A stretch of DNA of 40,088 nucleotides from JAVBOF01 sp031550915 (lineage in GTDB: Bacteria > Bacillota > Clostridia > Christensenellales > MGBC116941). The stretch is from positions 1 to 40,088 of the forward strand of contig JAVBOF010000018.1 of the NCBI GenBank assembly GCA_031550915.1, in the 5' to 3' direction. The position numbers and the translations under genes are program-made. The notes under the pieces were generated by a model. The model saw only the letters and a program-made list of their open reading frames with translations. It searched no databases and was not told where the DNA came from. This document shows, piece after piece, positions 7,725-16,300 of the stretch (position 1 is its first letter; each line of letters starts with the position of its first letter).

Positions 7725-8966
7725 ATGCTCACTCGTTTAGCTTGCCAACCGATCCTCGATCTGAAGGATAAAGTCTACGCTTATGAGATCCTTTATAGAG
7801 ACAGCGAGGAAAACGCATACAGAGAAGGTACCGACGGTAATATGGCTTCTTCCAGAGTTATGGTAGACAGCTTTTTTGGGTTCGGGATAGATAAACTCGT
7901 AGGAAATAAGATGGCTTTTATCAATTTTACCGAAGAACTTTTGGAAAACGACGTCGCAACTCTCTTTCCGAAGGAGAAGCTTGTTGTAGAAGTGTTGGAG
8001 ACCGTCAGGGTGACCGATACCATAATCGATAGGATAACAACATTAAAAAAAATCGGCTACCAGATAGCTTTAGATGATTTTATGCTTACCGAAGAAATAG
8101 AACCGCTCATAAAGATCGCGGACATTATAAAGCTGGATTTTCTCGAAACTACAATGCCTATGTTGGCGGAATACATAAAAAAGACCTCCCGTACCGGTCT
8201 TAAATACCTTGCCGAAAAGATCGAATCCAATCAATCCTACAATATTGCAAAGAAACTCGGTGTTTCCTATTTCCAGGGTTTCTATTTTAGTAAGCCAATT
8301 GTATATTCCGAATCCGATCTGAAACCGCTTCCAATAAATGAGATGGATCTGCTTCACGCGGTAGATAAAAAGAATTTCAACTTCAACGTTGTCGCAAATA
8401 TCATCAGGCAGGATGTTTCGCTCACATATAAGCTGCTTAGGCTGGCAAATTCCGCCGGCTTTGGATACCGCATGAGGATCAACGATGTTTTGCACGCGCT
8501 TGCGGCCCTCGGTGAAGTCGAAATAAAAAAATGGGTGACTTTGGTTTCCATGATGGGTCTCTGTCAAAACCATCCCCTGGAACTGTTGCGGCTTTCGCTC
8601 CAGCGCGCAAAGTATATGGAGGAGATCGCATACCTCAAAGGTATGAAAGACGCCGCTCCGGGCATGTTTATGACCGGCCTGTTTTCGCTTTTGGAGATTA
8701 TGCTCAACCGGGACTATTTCACCATATTCGAAGAGATTAGCGTTGCCAAAGAGGTTCAGGATGCCTTACTGCATAAAAAAGGCCCCTACCGAAAATTTCT
8801 CAGGCTGGTTATAGCTCACGAACAGGCAAATTGGGACAGGTTCTATGAGGCTGTGGAAAAGCTTGGGCTCAGTGAAGAAAAGCTTATGAACAGTTTCATA
8901 TCCGCCAGCGACTGGAGCAACAAGATAGTCTCCATCGCGGAGGACGAAGAGACAAGAGAAAAATAA
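7725..8966 (+). CDS. EAL-HDOD domain signalling protein (YuxH-like)
   Basis: This 413-residue protein joins an EAL c-di-GMP phosphodiesterase-like domain (residues about 3-200) to a C-terminal HDOD domain (about 205-405). The ATG at 7725 has GAGGGA seven bases upstream and is preferred over a TTG at 7710. EAL residues visible are E21 in YEILYR, INFTEE, VEVLETV, ALDDF, IIKLDF, LAEKIES and YFQGFYFSKP, so most metal and substrate ligands remain. However, loop 6 after the DDF is MLTEEIEPL instead of the GTG-type sequence needed by active enzymes. It may therefore bind c-di-GMP or act as an adaptor rather than hydrolyse it. The HDOD part shows DVSLTYKLLRLANSAGFG. It lies between minE and rodA and may link signalling to division or shape. 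Confidence 0.85.
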   Translation: MLTRLACQPILDLKDKVYAYEILYRDSEENAYREGTDGNMASSRVMVDSFFGFGIDKLVGNKMAFINFTEELLENDVATLFPKEKLVVEVLETVRVTDTIIDRITTLKKIGYQIALDDFMLTEEIEPLIKIADIIKLDFLETTMPMLAEYIKKTSRTGLKYLAEKIESNQSYNIAKKLGVSYFQGFYFSKPIVYSESDLKPLPINEMDLLHAVDKKNFNFNVVANIIRQDVSLTYKLLRLANSAGFGYRMRINDVLHALAALGEVEIKKWVTLVSMMGLCQNHPLELLRLSLQRAKYMEEIAYLKGMKDAAPGMFMTGLFSLLEIMLNRDYFTIFEEISVAKEVQDALLHKKGPYRKFLRLVIAHEQANWDRFYEAVEKLGLSEEKLMNSFISASDWSNKIVSIAEDEETREK

Positions 8967-8996
8967 TCAAATTGTAAAAACTTTGTCAATGTTTAG

Positions 8997-9020
8997 ATGC
9001 GGGCTTTGCCTGCATTTCTT
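8997..9020 (+). terminator. Weak hairpin after the EAL-HDOD gene
   Basis: ATGCGGGC (8997-9004) pairs with GCCTGCAT (9008-9015) through one G-T wobble and a three-base loop, followed by TTCTT. The T-tract is short. It overlaps the rodA -35 element, so it may separate the two transcripts only partly. Confidence 0.4.
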
Positions 9021-9034
9021 ATCTCTGTTATAAT
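9006..9034 (+). promoter_or_regulatory. SigA-type promoter of rodA
   Basis: TTGCCT (9006-9011) and a perfect TATAAT (9029-9034) are 17 bases apart, with TGT before the -10 making it extended. It lies 62 bases before the rodA start and is one of the best promoters in the window. Confidence 0.78.
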
Positions 9035-9095
9035 AATCGGATAAACTGGCAAGTATTATGATAGTATTCAGCCAAAGAGACATGGAGCAATACCA

Positions 9096-10283
9096 TTGAG
9101 ACGTTTTAATAAAAAAGCATTAAAAGGCTTCGATTGGATCACCCTCATTCTGGTGACAATAATCGTCCTATACAGCAATATAATCCTGGCGAACGCTTCC
9201 GCAAAGCCATTCACAGGTGAAGAAGCCGGCATACTCGATATCATTGCCAAGATAGATTTCCAGTATGTCAGCAGGCAGAGCCTTTGGTTTTTTATAGGCC
9301 TCGTATTGATGGTCGTTATATGCTTTATAGATTACGAAAACCTTGGCCAGTACGTTAAGATAATCTATATAGCCAATGTAGGTTTTTTGCTTCTGCTAAT
9401 GATATTCGGAACCGAAAAAGGCGGCGCGCAGGGCTGGTTCAGCTTGATCGGGGAACGCACTATCCAGCCTTCAGAGTTCTGTAAGATAAGCCTTATTCTT
9501 ATGCTGGGCAAGATGATATCGACCAAAATCGAATCCAACGGCGGGCCGTTGCGGTTCCGCGATATGCCTTTATTGCTGCTGGTATTACTCGTACCGTTCG
9601 TCATAGTCGCAAGACAGCCGGATCTTGGCACGGCGGCGGTATATATCGTTATCTTCATAGGTATACTGTTTATGGCAAAAACAAGCTTTAAGATAATCGG
9701 CGCTTTCTTGGGCGTGGGAATAATATCCATCCCAATAGCCTACCAGTTCCTGGAAGACTATCAAATAAAGCGCTTGATGCCATTTTTGAATGCCGGAGAT
9801 ACATCCTCACAGAATTCGTCTGCATTCGACCAGGTCGCACAGTCCAAAACCATGATAGGCTCTGGACAGGTGACCGGCAAGGGCCTTTTTTCCGAAGGGA
9901 CCCTTACACAGCTGGATTACATGCCTCAAAGGCGAACAGATTTCATCTTTGCCGTAACGGCCGAATCCGTCGGCTTCATCGGCGGCATCATTCTTCTAGT
10001 GTTGTATTTCGTATTGCTTTTCAGGCTTTTGTATCTGGCATCACAGGCGCCCACTTTGTTCGGCTCTTTGATAATCGTCGGCGTTATGTCGATGCTGTTC
10101 TTCCATATTGTCGAAAATATAGGCACGACAATGGGCCTGCTGCCGCAAACAGGGATTCCGCTTCCTTTCTTTAGCTACGGGGGAAGCAACATGCTAACCA
10201 ATATGATTGCCATAGGCTTTGTTCAAAGCGTAGCGCTTAGACGGCAGAAGAAGACCCTCGAACCCGCTATTACCAATTTTTAA
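9096..10283 (+). CDS. rodA: Rod shape-determining SEDS peptidoglycan glycosyltransferase RodA
   Basis: This is a SEDS family polymerase that builds lateral-wall glycan strands from lipid II with a class B PBP. It has 395 residues and about ten membrane spans. Family hallmarks are GWFSLIGERTIQPSEFCKI, VARQPDLGTAAVY, and the C-terminal LLPQTGIPLPFFSYGGSNML. The start is a TTG at 9096 (MRRFNKKALKGFDW) with GGAG nine bases upstream; the next in-frame ATG would delete the first membrane span. FtsW and SpoVE are paralogues, but the min neighbourhood and the first-span sequence favour RodA. It has its own promoter and ends just before a convergent gene. Confidence 0.88.
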   Translation: MRRFNKKALKGFDWITLILVTIIVLYSNIILANASAKPFTGEEAGILDIIAKIDFQYVSRQSLWFFIGLVLMVVICFIDYENLGQYVKIIYIANVGFLLLLMIFGTEKGGAQGWFSLIGERTIQPSEFCKISLILMLGKMISTKIESNGGPLRFRDMPLLLLVLLVPFVIVARQPDLGTAAVYIVIFIGILFMAKTSFKIIGAFLGVGIISIPIAYQFLEDYQIKRLMPFLNAGDTSSQNSSAFDQVAQSKTMIGSGQVTGKGLFSEGTLTQLDYMPQRRTDFIFAVTAESVGFIGGIILLVLYFVLLFRLLYLASQAPTLFGSLIIVGVMSMLFFHIVENIGTTMGLLPQTGIPLPFFSYGGSNMLTNMIAIGFVQSVALRRQKKTLEPAITNF

Positions 10284-10375
10284 CTTTTTCTTGTCTGTTA
10301 TGCGACAAACGCGCGTGAAAGCTGAATTTAACGGTTTTGTTTATTTAAATACGCCTTTAACGGATTTCGACAAAT

Positions 10376-10951
10376 TCAATCAAACAACTTAAGCAGCTCG
10401 TTCATTCTTTTTTCCGCATATTCCCTGCCGGAAGATACTATTTTATCTATCTGCAAAAATAATGATACCTCAATGCCGCAGGTTTGAAGGGTATCCTTAA
10501 CAAACGCGCCTTCGATTGGGTTGTGAAAATAGCTGTTATAATAATCTATCGGTGTCTCCATTGTATTTATCACAATAGCTTTTTTCCCTTTTAAGAGCCC
10601 TATCATCTCCCCGTGCTCTCCATATTTATATGCCCATCCCAGCAACAATACCTTATCACAAAAGCCTTTAAGGACTGCAGGCATAGTCCCCCACCACGAA
10701 GGAAAAGGAAAAACCAGAACATCTGCCTCTTCGATCTTTCTTTGGTATTCTTCAACATGGGGGTCGGCGCTTTCACCCGTTCTCCAGCGCGATAGATCCT
10801 CCTCCCGCATGACCGGGTCAAACCCGTCGGTAACAAGGTCTATCCTTTTTACCTCTTCGCCTTTCTCTAAAAGCTTCGCGGATATCCCTTCCGCCGCGGC
10901 TGCATTGAAACTTCCGTTATACGGGTGGCTGGATATGATCAAATACTTCAT
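10376..10951 (-). CDS. NAD(P)H-dependent quinone reductase-like flavoprotein (Flavodoxin_2 fold)
   Basis: This is an FMN or FAD oxidoreductase of the NQO1/MdaB/KefF family (191 residues). The N-terminal strand and flavin phosphate loop read MKYLIISSHPYNGSFNAAAAEGI. The isoalloxazine-binding segment reads VLVFPFPSWWGTMPAVLKGFCDKVLLLGWAYKYG, characteristic of the family. A late motif, INTMETPIDYYN, follows the next strand. AGAGGT lies five bases before the ATG. The gene stands alone, convergent with rodA and divergent from the glycosyltransferase. The physiological substrate cannot be told from sequence; quinone or azo compound reduction under oxidative stress is typical. Confidence 0.85.
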   Translation of the reverse strand: MKYLIISSHPYNGSFNAAAAEGISAKLLEKGEEVKRIDLVTDGFDPVMREEDLSRWRTGESADPHVEEYQRKIEEADVLVFPFPSWWGTMPAVLKGFCDKVLLLGWAYKYGEHGEMIGLLKGKKAIVINTMETPIDYYNSYFHNPIEGAFVKDTLQTCGIEVSLFLQIDKIVSSGREYAEKRMNELLKLFD

Positions 10952-11133
10952 TTTAACCTCTCAAAATGCTTTTTATTTACTATTTGTGTTTTTCCCGGTT
11001 TTATTCGTTATATTGCTCTTACAGTGTTAAGGCATACTTGTTTGCAGCGTTCCATTTTATATCGCGCAATTCATTGGTAAGTGCAGAAACAAGATAATTA
11101 TTTGAGGAGCCCCTGTCCGGCCAATGGTTTATA

Positions 11134-11160
11134 TTGACAAGGATGACAATGGCATATTAA
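11134..11160 (+). promoter_or_regulatory. Weak promoter candidate for the glycosyltransferase gene
   Basis: A perfect TTGACA (11134-11139) is followed 15 bases later by TATTAA (11155-11160), 36 bases before the start codon. The spacing is short, so this is only tentative. The rest of the 245-base gap from 10952 shows no gene that I can support. Confidence 0.3.
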
Positions 11161-11196
11161 AGTAAAAAGATAAGTTTTTTGAGGCAGTGATTTATT

Positions 11197-11985
11197 ATGG
11201 ATAAGAGGCGCATTTTTACATATTGGGTAAATAACGAAAACGCGGTCATACCGGATTATATCAAAATGTGTATGGAAACCTGGGAGCGGCATATAAAGGA
11301 TGTCGAAATCATAACGATCGATCACTCTAACCTATCCCAATGGATCGACATAACCTTTGATATCAATCATTTCAAACAGCTTACCTTGCCCATGCAATCC
11401 GACATATTATCCTATTATGTCCTGCACAAGCACGGCGGCATCTATATGGATGCCGATACCATCGTTTTTAGCGATATATTCAACGAAATAGCCCAATTCG
11501 ATAAAAGTAAGATCTATATGTTCGGGGATAAGGCGCAAAATACATGTCATGTAGCGTTCATTGCCAGCCTGCAAAAAAACAACAGGGCACTGTTTGATGG
11601 GATAAAAAAAGTCCAGTCCAATGTTCAAAAGCTTTTTAACCAACAGATCGAGCTAACTTGGGATCTGTTCAGCAATAGTATATACCATGAATTAATCCAA
11701 AAATATGACACAGCTTTTGAGATACTGGACAAATACGAAACCGGCGCTATTCTGGAGCATGTTTTGCAGCTAGATGATAAGTGGAAGGATTACCTCTGTT
11801 TCTATTTCGACAATAAATCAAAAATAGACCTTGAAAATATAGTCGGCAGGATAAAATTCGGTGCCGTGCTTTTGCATAATTCCTGGACGCCGGATAATTA
11901 TAGAGAAGCTTCAAGGGAAATGATCCTTAACGACGGATTATTGATTTCCCGATTGCTAAAATATGCCTTAGGCTATCCGTTATAG
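11197..11985 (+). CDS. DXD-motif glycosyltransferase (GT32-like, Gly_transf_sug)
   Basis: This 262-residue protein resembles small sugar transferases that act on cell-surface glycans. The start of the fold, RIFTYWVNNENAVIPDY, and the segment LPMQSDILSYYVLHKHGGIY followed by the metal-binding DAD at residues 85-87 fit the GT32/capsular group, in which the Asp pair binds the nucleotide-sugar metal ion. The C-terminal part ends with LLHNSWTPDN, like the conserved H-x-W region of the family. There is no membrane segment, so it is probably cytoplasmic. A GAGG lies 12 bases upstream of the ATG. It is a single gene with no other glycan genes beside it, and donor and acceptor cannot be predicted. Confidence 0.75.
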   Translation: MDKRRIFTYWVNNENAVIPDYIKMCMETWERHIKDVEIITIDHSNLSQWIDITFDINHFKQLTLPMQSDILSYYVLHKHGGIYMDADTIVFSDIFNEIAQFDKSKIYMFGDKAQNTCHVAFIASLQKNNRALFDGIKKVQSNVQKLFNQQIELTWDLFSNSIYHELIQKYDTAFEILDKYETGAILEHVLQLDDKWKDYLCFYFDNKSKIDLENIVGRIKFGAVLLHNSWTPDNYREASREMILNDGLLISRLLKYALGYPL

Positions 11986-12070
11986 ATTTTTACAATAAAT
12001 CTCATATTCAACCTTTCCATTCCAGGATCATTTTTTTTAACGCGTCGCAGGATGATTTTACTGTAAACTC

Positions 12071-12099
12071 TTTACATTTATGTCTATATTCTGTAACAT
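12071..12099 (+). promoter_or_regulatory. Candidate SigA promoter of the diguanylate cyclase gene
   Basis: TTTACA (12071-12076) and TAACAT (12094-12099) are 17 bases apart, 51 bases before the ATG at 12151. The match is moderate. No c-di-GMP riboswitch could be recognised in this leader. Confidence 0.45.
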
Positions 12100-12150
12100 G
12101 TCTCTTTAGGGATATTTTATTGCAAGCAGCGTGATTTGGAGCAGACAGTA

Positions 12151-13260
12151 ATGAAACGAATAAAAAACCTTTTTTACCAGCACTTTTTTAATTCAGAACT
12201 GCCTTTTGAATATAGGGTGATATCCTATTTTGGCATTATAACTATAGTATTCTCTGTCGTTTCCGTAATCGGTAATTTGTATATAGGACTCTCTTTGTAT
12301 ACATGCATACCTCAAGTGGTCTCTACGGCTTTATCCCTTGTATATTTCTTTTCTTCCTATGCATTAAGGCTAAAGATGATGAAACCTCTTACTTTCATCA
12401 TCGGCTGCGTTTATTTGCCGGCCCTGTTCTTTTTAAGCGGCGGGATCAACGGGACAGGCCTGTTATTTGGAATGTTAGGCATCCTGATATTCTCGCTTGT
12501 CTTTACCCAAAAGACGCGAATAATAGTCCTTTTAATCTATGGGCTGATATTTGTTGCTTTTCTCACCTTGCAGCGTATCTTCCCCGATATTTGTATGGAC
12601 TATCCGGATGAATTCACCCGTTTCTTGGATTTTATTATCTCAGTAATACTGTGTATAGCGGCAATCGCAATGATAACCGCTTCAGTAGTCCGCTCTTATC
12701 ACGTTGAGCACGCAAAGACAAAAAAGCTGCTTGAAAAGGTTGAGCAGCAAAACGCGGAGCTAGAAATCCTTTCGATAACGGATCCGCTTACAAATGTATA
12801 CAATCGCAGGTATTTAGACCAATTTTTGGATTTGGAGATATCTTCATACAAGGAAACCGGACGCGGCCTTTGCGTGATGATGATGGACCTTGATGAGTTT
12901 AAGAAAATAAACGACAGCTTTGGACACGGCTTTGGCGACGAGGTTTTAATAAACTTCTCTAAATGCGCCGTCAGCTCGCTGAGGGATTACGATATTATGG
13001 CAAGATACGGCGGCGAGGAGTTTGTGGCGGTGCTGACGCTTTGCACCCCTCAGGACGCGTACCTGATTGCGGAACGGATACGTGAAAAGACCTCTTCGAT
13101 GGTTTTCCGTTTTAACGCCAAGATCCATGTCAGTATCGGCATAGCCGTGGCAAACGACGATGATACTTCACAAAGCCTTACCGCAAGAGCCGATAAAAAC
13201 CTGTATACCGCAAAATCTTCCGGCAGAAACCGCACAATCATCGATGGCATGGATAAGTAA
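12151..13260 (+). CDS. Membrane-bound diguanylate cyclase (GGDEF)
   Basis: This enzyme makes c-di-GMP from two GTP. The ATG at 12151 follows GGAG by nine bases, giving 369 residues. Residues about 20-185 hold roughly six hydrophobic segments with no recognised extracytoplasmic domain. A short coiled coil (EHAKTKKLLEKVEQQNAELE) then connects to the GGDEF domain, which begins SITDPLTNVYNRRYLD. The active-site motif is GGEEF at residues 287-291 and is intact. An RxxD inhibitory site (RDYD) lies five residues before it, so product feedback inhibition is expected. MMMDLDEFKKINDSFGH is the conserved GTP/metal segment. It lies next to the phosphorelay block with the HD-GYP phosphodiesterase, giving synthesis and breakdown genes in one neighbourhood. 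A strong terminator follows. Confidence 0.92.
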   Translation: MKRIKNLFYQHFFNSELPFEYRVISYFGIITIVFSVVSVIGNLYIGLSLYTCIPQVVSTALSLVYFFSSYALRLKMMKPLTFIIGCVYLPALFFLSGGINGTGLLFGMLGILIFSLVFTQKTRIIVLLIYGLIFVAFLTLQRIFPDICMDYPDEFTRFLDFIISVILCIAAIAMITASVVRSYHVEHAKTKKLLEKVEQQNAELEILSITDPLTNVYNRRYLDQFLDLEISSYKETGRGLCVMMMDLDEFKKINDSFGHGFGDEVLINFSKCAVSSLRDYDIMARYGGEEFVAVLTLCTPQDAYLIAERIREKTSSMVFRFNAKIHVSIGIAVANDDDTSQSLTARADKNLYTAKSSGRNRTIIDGMDK

Positions 13261-13270
13261 ACTATATATC

Positions 13271-13306
13271 AAAACGGCTTCCATTCTTTGACGGCAGCCG
13301 TTTTTT
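13271..13306. terminator. Intrinsic terminator, usable from both strands
   Basis: AAAACGGCT (13271-13279) pairs perfectly with AGCCGTTTT (13296-13304) over a 16-base loop, followed by TTTT. The A-run on the other side gives a T-tract on the minus strand, so it can end both the diguanylate cyclase transcript and the convergent kinase transcript, whose stop codon is 14 bases away. Confidence 0.8.
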
Positions 13307-13319
13307 GTTTTGCTGATAT

Positions 13320-16300
13320 TTAGTTTTTATAGGCTTCTATCAACTCCGGCTGCTGCGATATAATCTCGATCGACGCAAGCGTTTTCTCATATACTGCAAT
13401 GAAGCCCCCTATCTCAGGATCGTCCGGGCTTACGGTACCAGTTTTTACCATAGATTCCAGCAGCTTGATACCCTCATATATATTATCTAAAGAAAGGTTA
13501 GCGCTTACGCCTTTAAGAGCATGAGCCTTTTGCGCGGCTAATTCCATATCCCCGTCTTTAACTGCCTGCAAAAACTCGTCCTTTATTGTATTCTGAGAGA
13601 ATGTCTGCAAGAGTTTAGAATATATCTTCGAATTGTTAGCAAGCATCTTCATGCCGTTCGCGACGTTCACGCCGAATAATCCCGGCGAACCGGATGTATC
13701 CGATCCGGCACCTCCTCCACCTGCAAAATCATTGTTTGAAAGGTTTTTCCCGCCGTTCCCAACAAGGAATTTATCTAATTCATTAAACATCTTTTCTTCA
13801 TCGATAGGTTTGCTAATGTGGCCGTTCATACCGGCTTCAAAAGCCCTGACGATATCCTCCTTAAATGCATTTGCAGTCATCGCAACTATTGGAATTGTTT
13901 TTGCCGTCTTGGCAGCGCTTCCACGGATCAGCTTTGTGGCCTGATATCCGTCCATATTAGGCATCTGGACGTCCATCAATATCATATCGAATCTGTCCGG
14001 ATCGTTCTCGAACATGGATACCGCAACCGCTCCGTCATTTGCCTCCTCAATTTCTACTTTAGTAGATTCAAGAAGGCTGCACAATATCTCCCTATTTATC
14101 TCAATATCCTCAACAATGAGGATTTTCTTTCCCTTATAAGATATATCTCTGCTGGATCTCGAAACTTTCCGGTTATTTACATCAAATCCAACCGTTTCAT
14201 TTATCGTATTTATAATGGTAGACGGAAAGACCGGCTTTGGCAACATTTTTTTGATACCTAATTCCATTGCCTCAGTTTCAATATCGGTAAAATCATACAT
14301 GGACATGAGAACCAGCGTTATATCCTCTTGCCCCAGTTTCCTTATTTCTTTTGCCGTTTCAAGCCCGCTCATACCATTCATTTTCAGGTCAAGGAATACG
14401 AGCTTATACCCCTGATCAGATTTTTTACTGTTGTTTATGGTTTCTATCGCTTCGTACCCGGAGCTCGCGGTCGTACAGCTGATGCCGTTGTTCTCCAATA
14501 TCGATTTAATATATTCGCATATCTCCTCGCTGTCGTCAACCACCAAAACCTTTAGTTCATGCGCGTGCGCTCCCGGCAGCATGGTGTTCACAAGCCCGCT
14601 TCCGTCCATAACCCCTACCGTAACTTCGACGTGGAAACAGGAGCCGTTTGTATAGCTGTCATCGATGCTGATGGAACCGTTCATCAGCTCGGCAAGCCTT
14701 TTGCTTATCGCGAGGCCCAGACCTGTGCCGCCATAATTCTTCGTGATGCTGCTATCGGCCTGCTCAAACGCCTGAAAAAGTCTTGCCCTCTGCTCATCGC
14801 TGATTCCGATGCCTGTATCGGTTACCTTGAATTCCAATACGACGTCTTTATCCCTTCTTTCCTTTGCCGAAACCGTCAACCCTATCCTTCCGTTTTCCGG
14901 CGTAAATTTAACGGCATTGGACATAAGGTTCAAAATTATCTGCTTTAACCGCATAGCGTCTCCGTAAAGGTTTCTCGGGACGTTGTTTTCTATCTTTACC
15001 ATCAAATCGTGCTGCTTTTCATCCACCTTGACGGCAATAACGTTAATGATCTCTTCAAGCGCGAATTCGAGATCAAACGGCTCATACAGCAGATCAAACT
15101 TGCCGGATTCGATCTTGGAAAGATCGAGTACGTCGTTGATTATCGCAAGCAGATGTTCGGAAGAGATTTCGACTTTATCGAGGCAATCCTTTATCTTGGA
15201 AAGATCGTTGGATACCTGCGCGATCTTCGTCATTCCGATTATCGCGTTCATCGGTGTGCGTATCTCATGGCTCATATTCGAAAGGAACTGACTTTTAGCA
15301 CGGTTTGCGGCTTCAGCCTGATTCTTTGCTATAAGCATCTCCTTTTCCATCATTATCCTATCGGTTATGTCGAAGGTCAAACCTACTGTTCTTATGGATT
15401 TGCCATTTTTATCTTCAATAGTTTTACCATAGTTGTTTATATAACGGATAGAGCCATCCGGGAAGGTCAGCCTGATATCCCTTGCAATATTGGCGTCTTG
15501 CACATTAAGGTTTGTGATGCCCTGGAGGTAGGTTTCCGCTTGACCTTCATCCATAAGGCTATTAAACAGGGAATACAGATCCTTCACGGTCATATTTAAT
15601 TCACTCTGTTTTGGAATCCTGTAAATGCCCGCAAGAATATCGTCATAATTTACTTTATCATTTTCATAATCTATTTCCCAAACTCCCGTACGGGACGCGT
15701 TCAGAGCTATTTCAAGGCGCTCTTTTACATCGCTGACTTCCTTTTGCAGCTTGTTTATCTCCGTTATATCCCTCATTACGCAACCGACGCCGTTGGTTTC
15801 TCCGGCTTCGTTCTTTATCGCAAACAAAGTTACTGCAACGGTCGATACGGTTCCGTCCTTTTTGATAAGGCTGCATTCCGTCTGCCACGTTCCGTCGGTC
15901 GCCGCGATAGTATATCCATGACGAATCAGTTTAGCCGTATCCTTATCGTGTATAAGCTCCGGTGTAAGGTCTAACCCTATCTCTTCTCTGTCCCATCCCG
16001 CCATTTTGTAGGCGCCGTCGTTTAAATACATTAAATTCAGATCCATATCAGAGGCGCTTATAAAATCACTGGAGAACCTTGTTATTGCGGATTGTATCTG
16101 TATATCTATCCTTATCCGCTTCTCCTCGGTGATATCCTTGGATACCGTACCAATACCTATGGCTTTGCCGTCATCGTCCCGTATAGCGAATATCTGCTGT
16201 AAAACATCTATACGAGAGCCGTCTTTGCGGATCATCTGCGTTTCGCCGCGCCATTCATAAGCCTCCTCCGCTGGAAGCGCCATAAGCTCTTTGGCCAAGG

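Noticed and set aside
10327..10360. Direct repeat TTTAACGG in the gap after rodA
   Set aside because: Eight bases repeated once in AT-rich DNA is expected by chance, and no promoter or gene uses it.
10966..11097. A 43-codon plus-strand frame in the gap between the flavoprotein and glycosyltransferase genes
   Set aside because: No Shine-Dalgarno precedes it, its composition is odd (many Tyr, Phe and Cys), and it overlaps the leader of the minus-strand flavoprotein gene.
11986..12150. c-di-GMP riboswitch before the GGDEF gene
   Set aside because: I looked for the GEMM-type conserved loops in this leader and in the leaders of the two kinases and HD-GYP gene and found none.
14559..14948. Long plus-strand open frames opposite the multi-PAS kinase
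   Set aside because: They lie wholly inside a strongly supported gene on the other strand, lack ribosome-binding sites and show no recognisable protein motifs.
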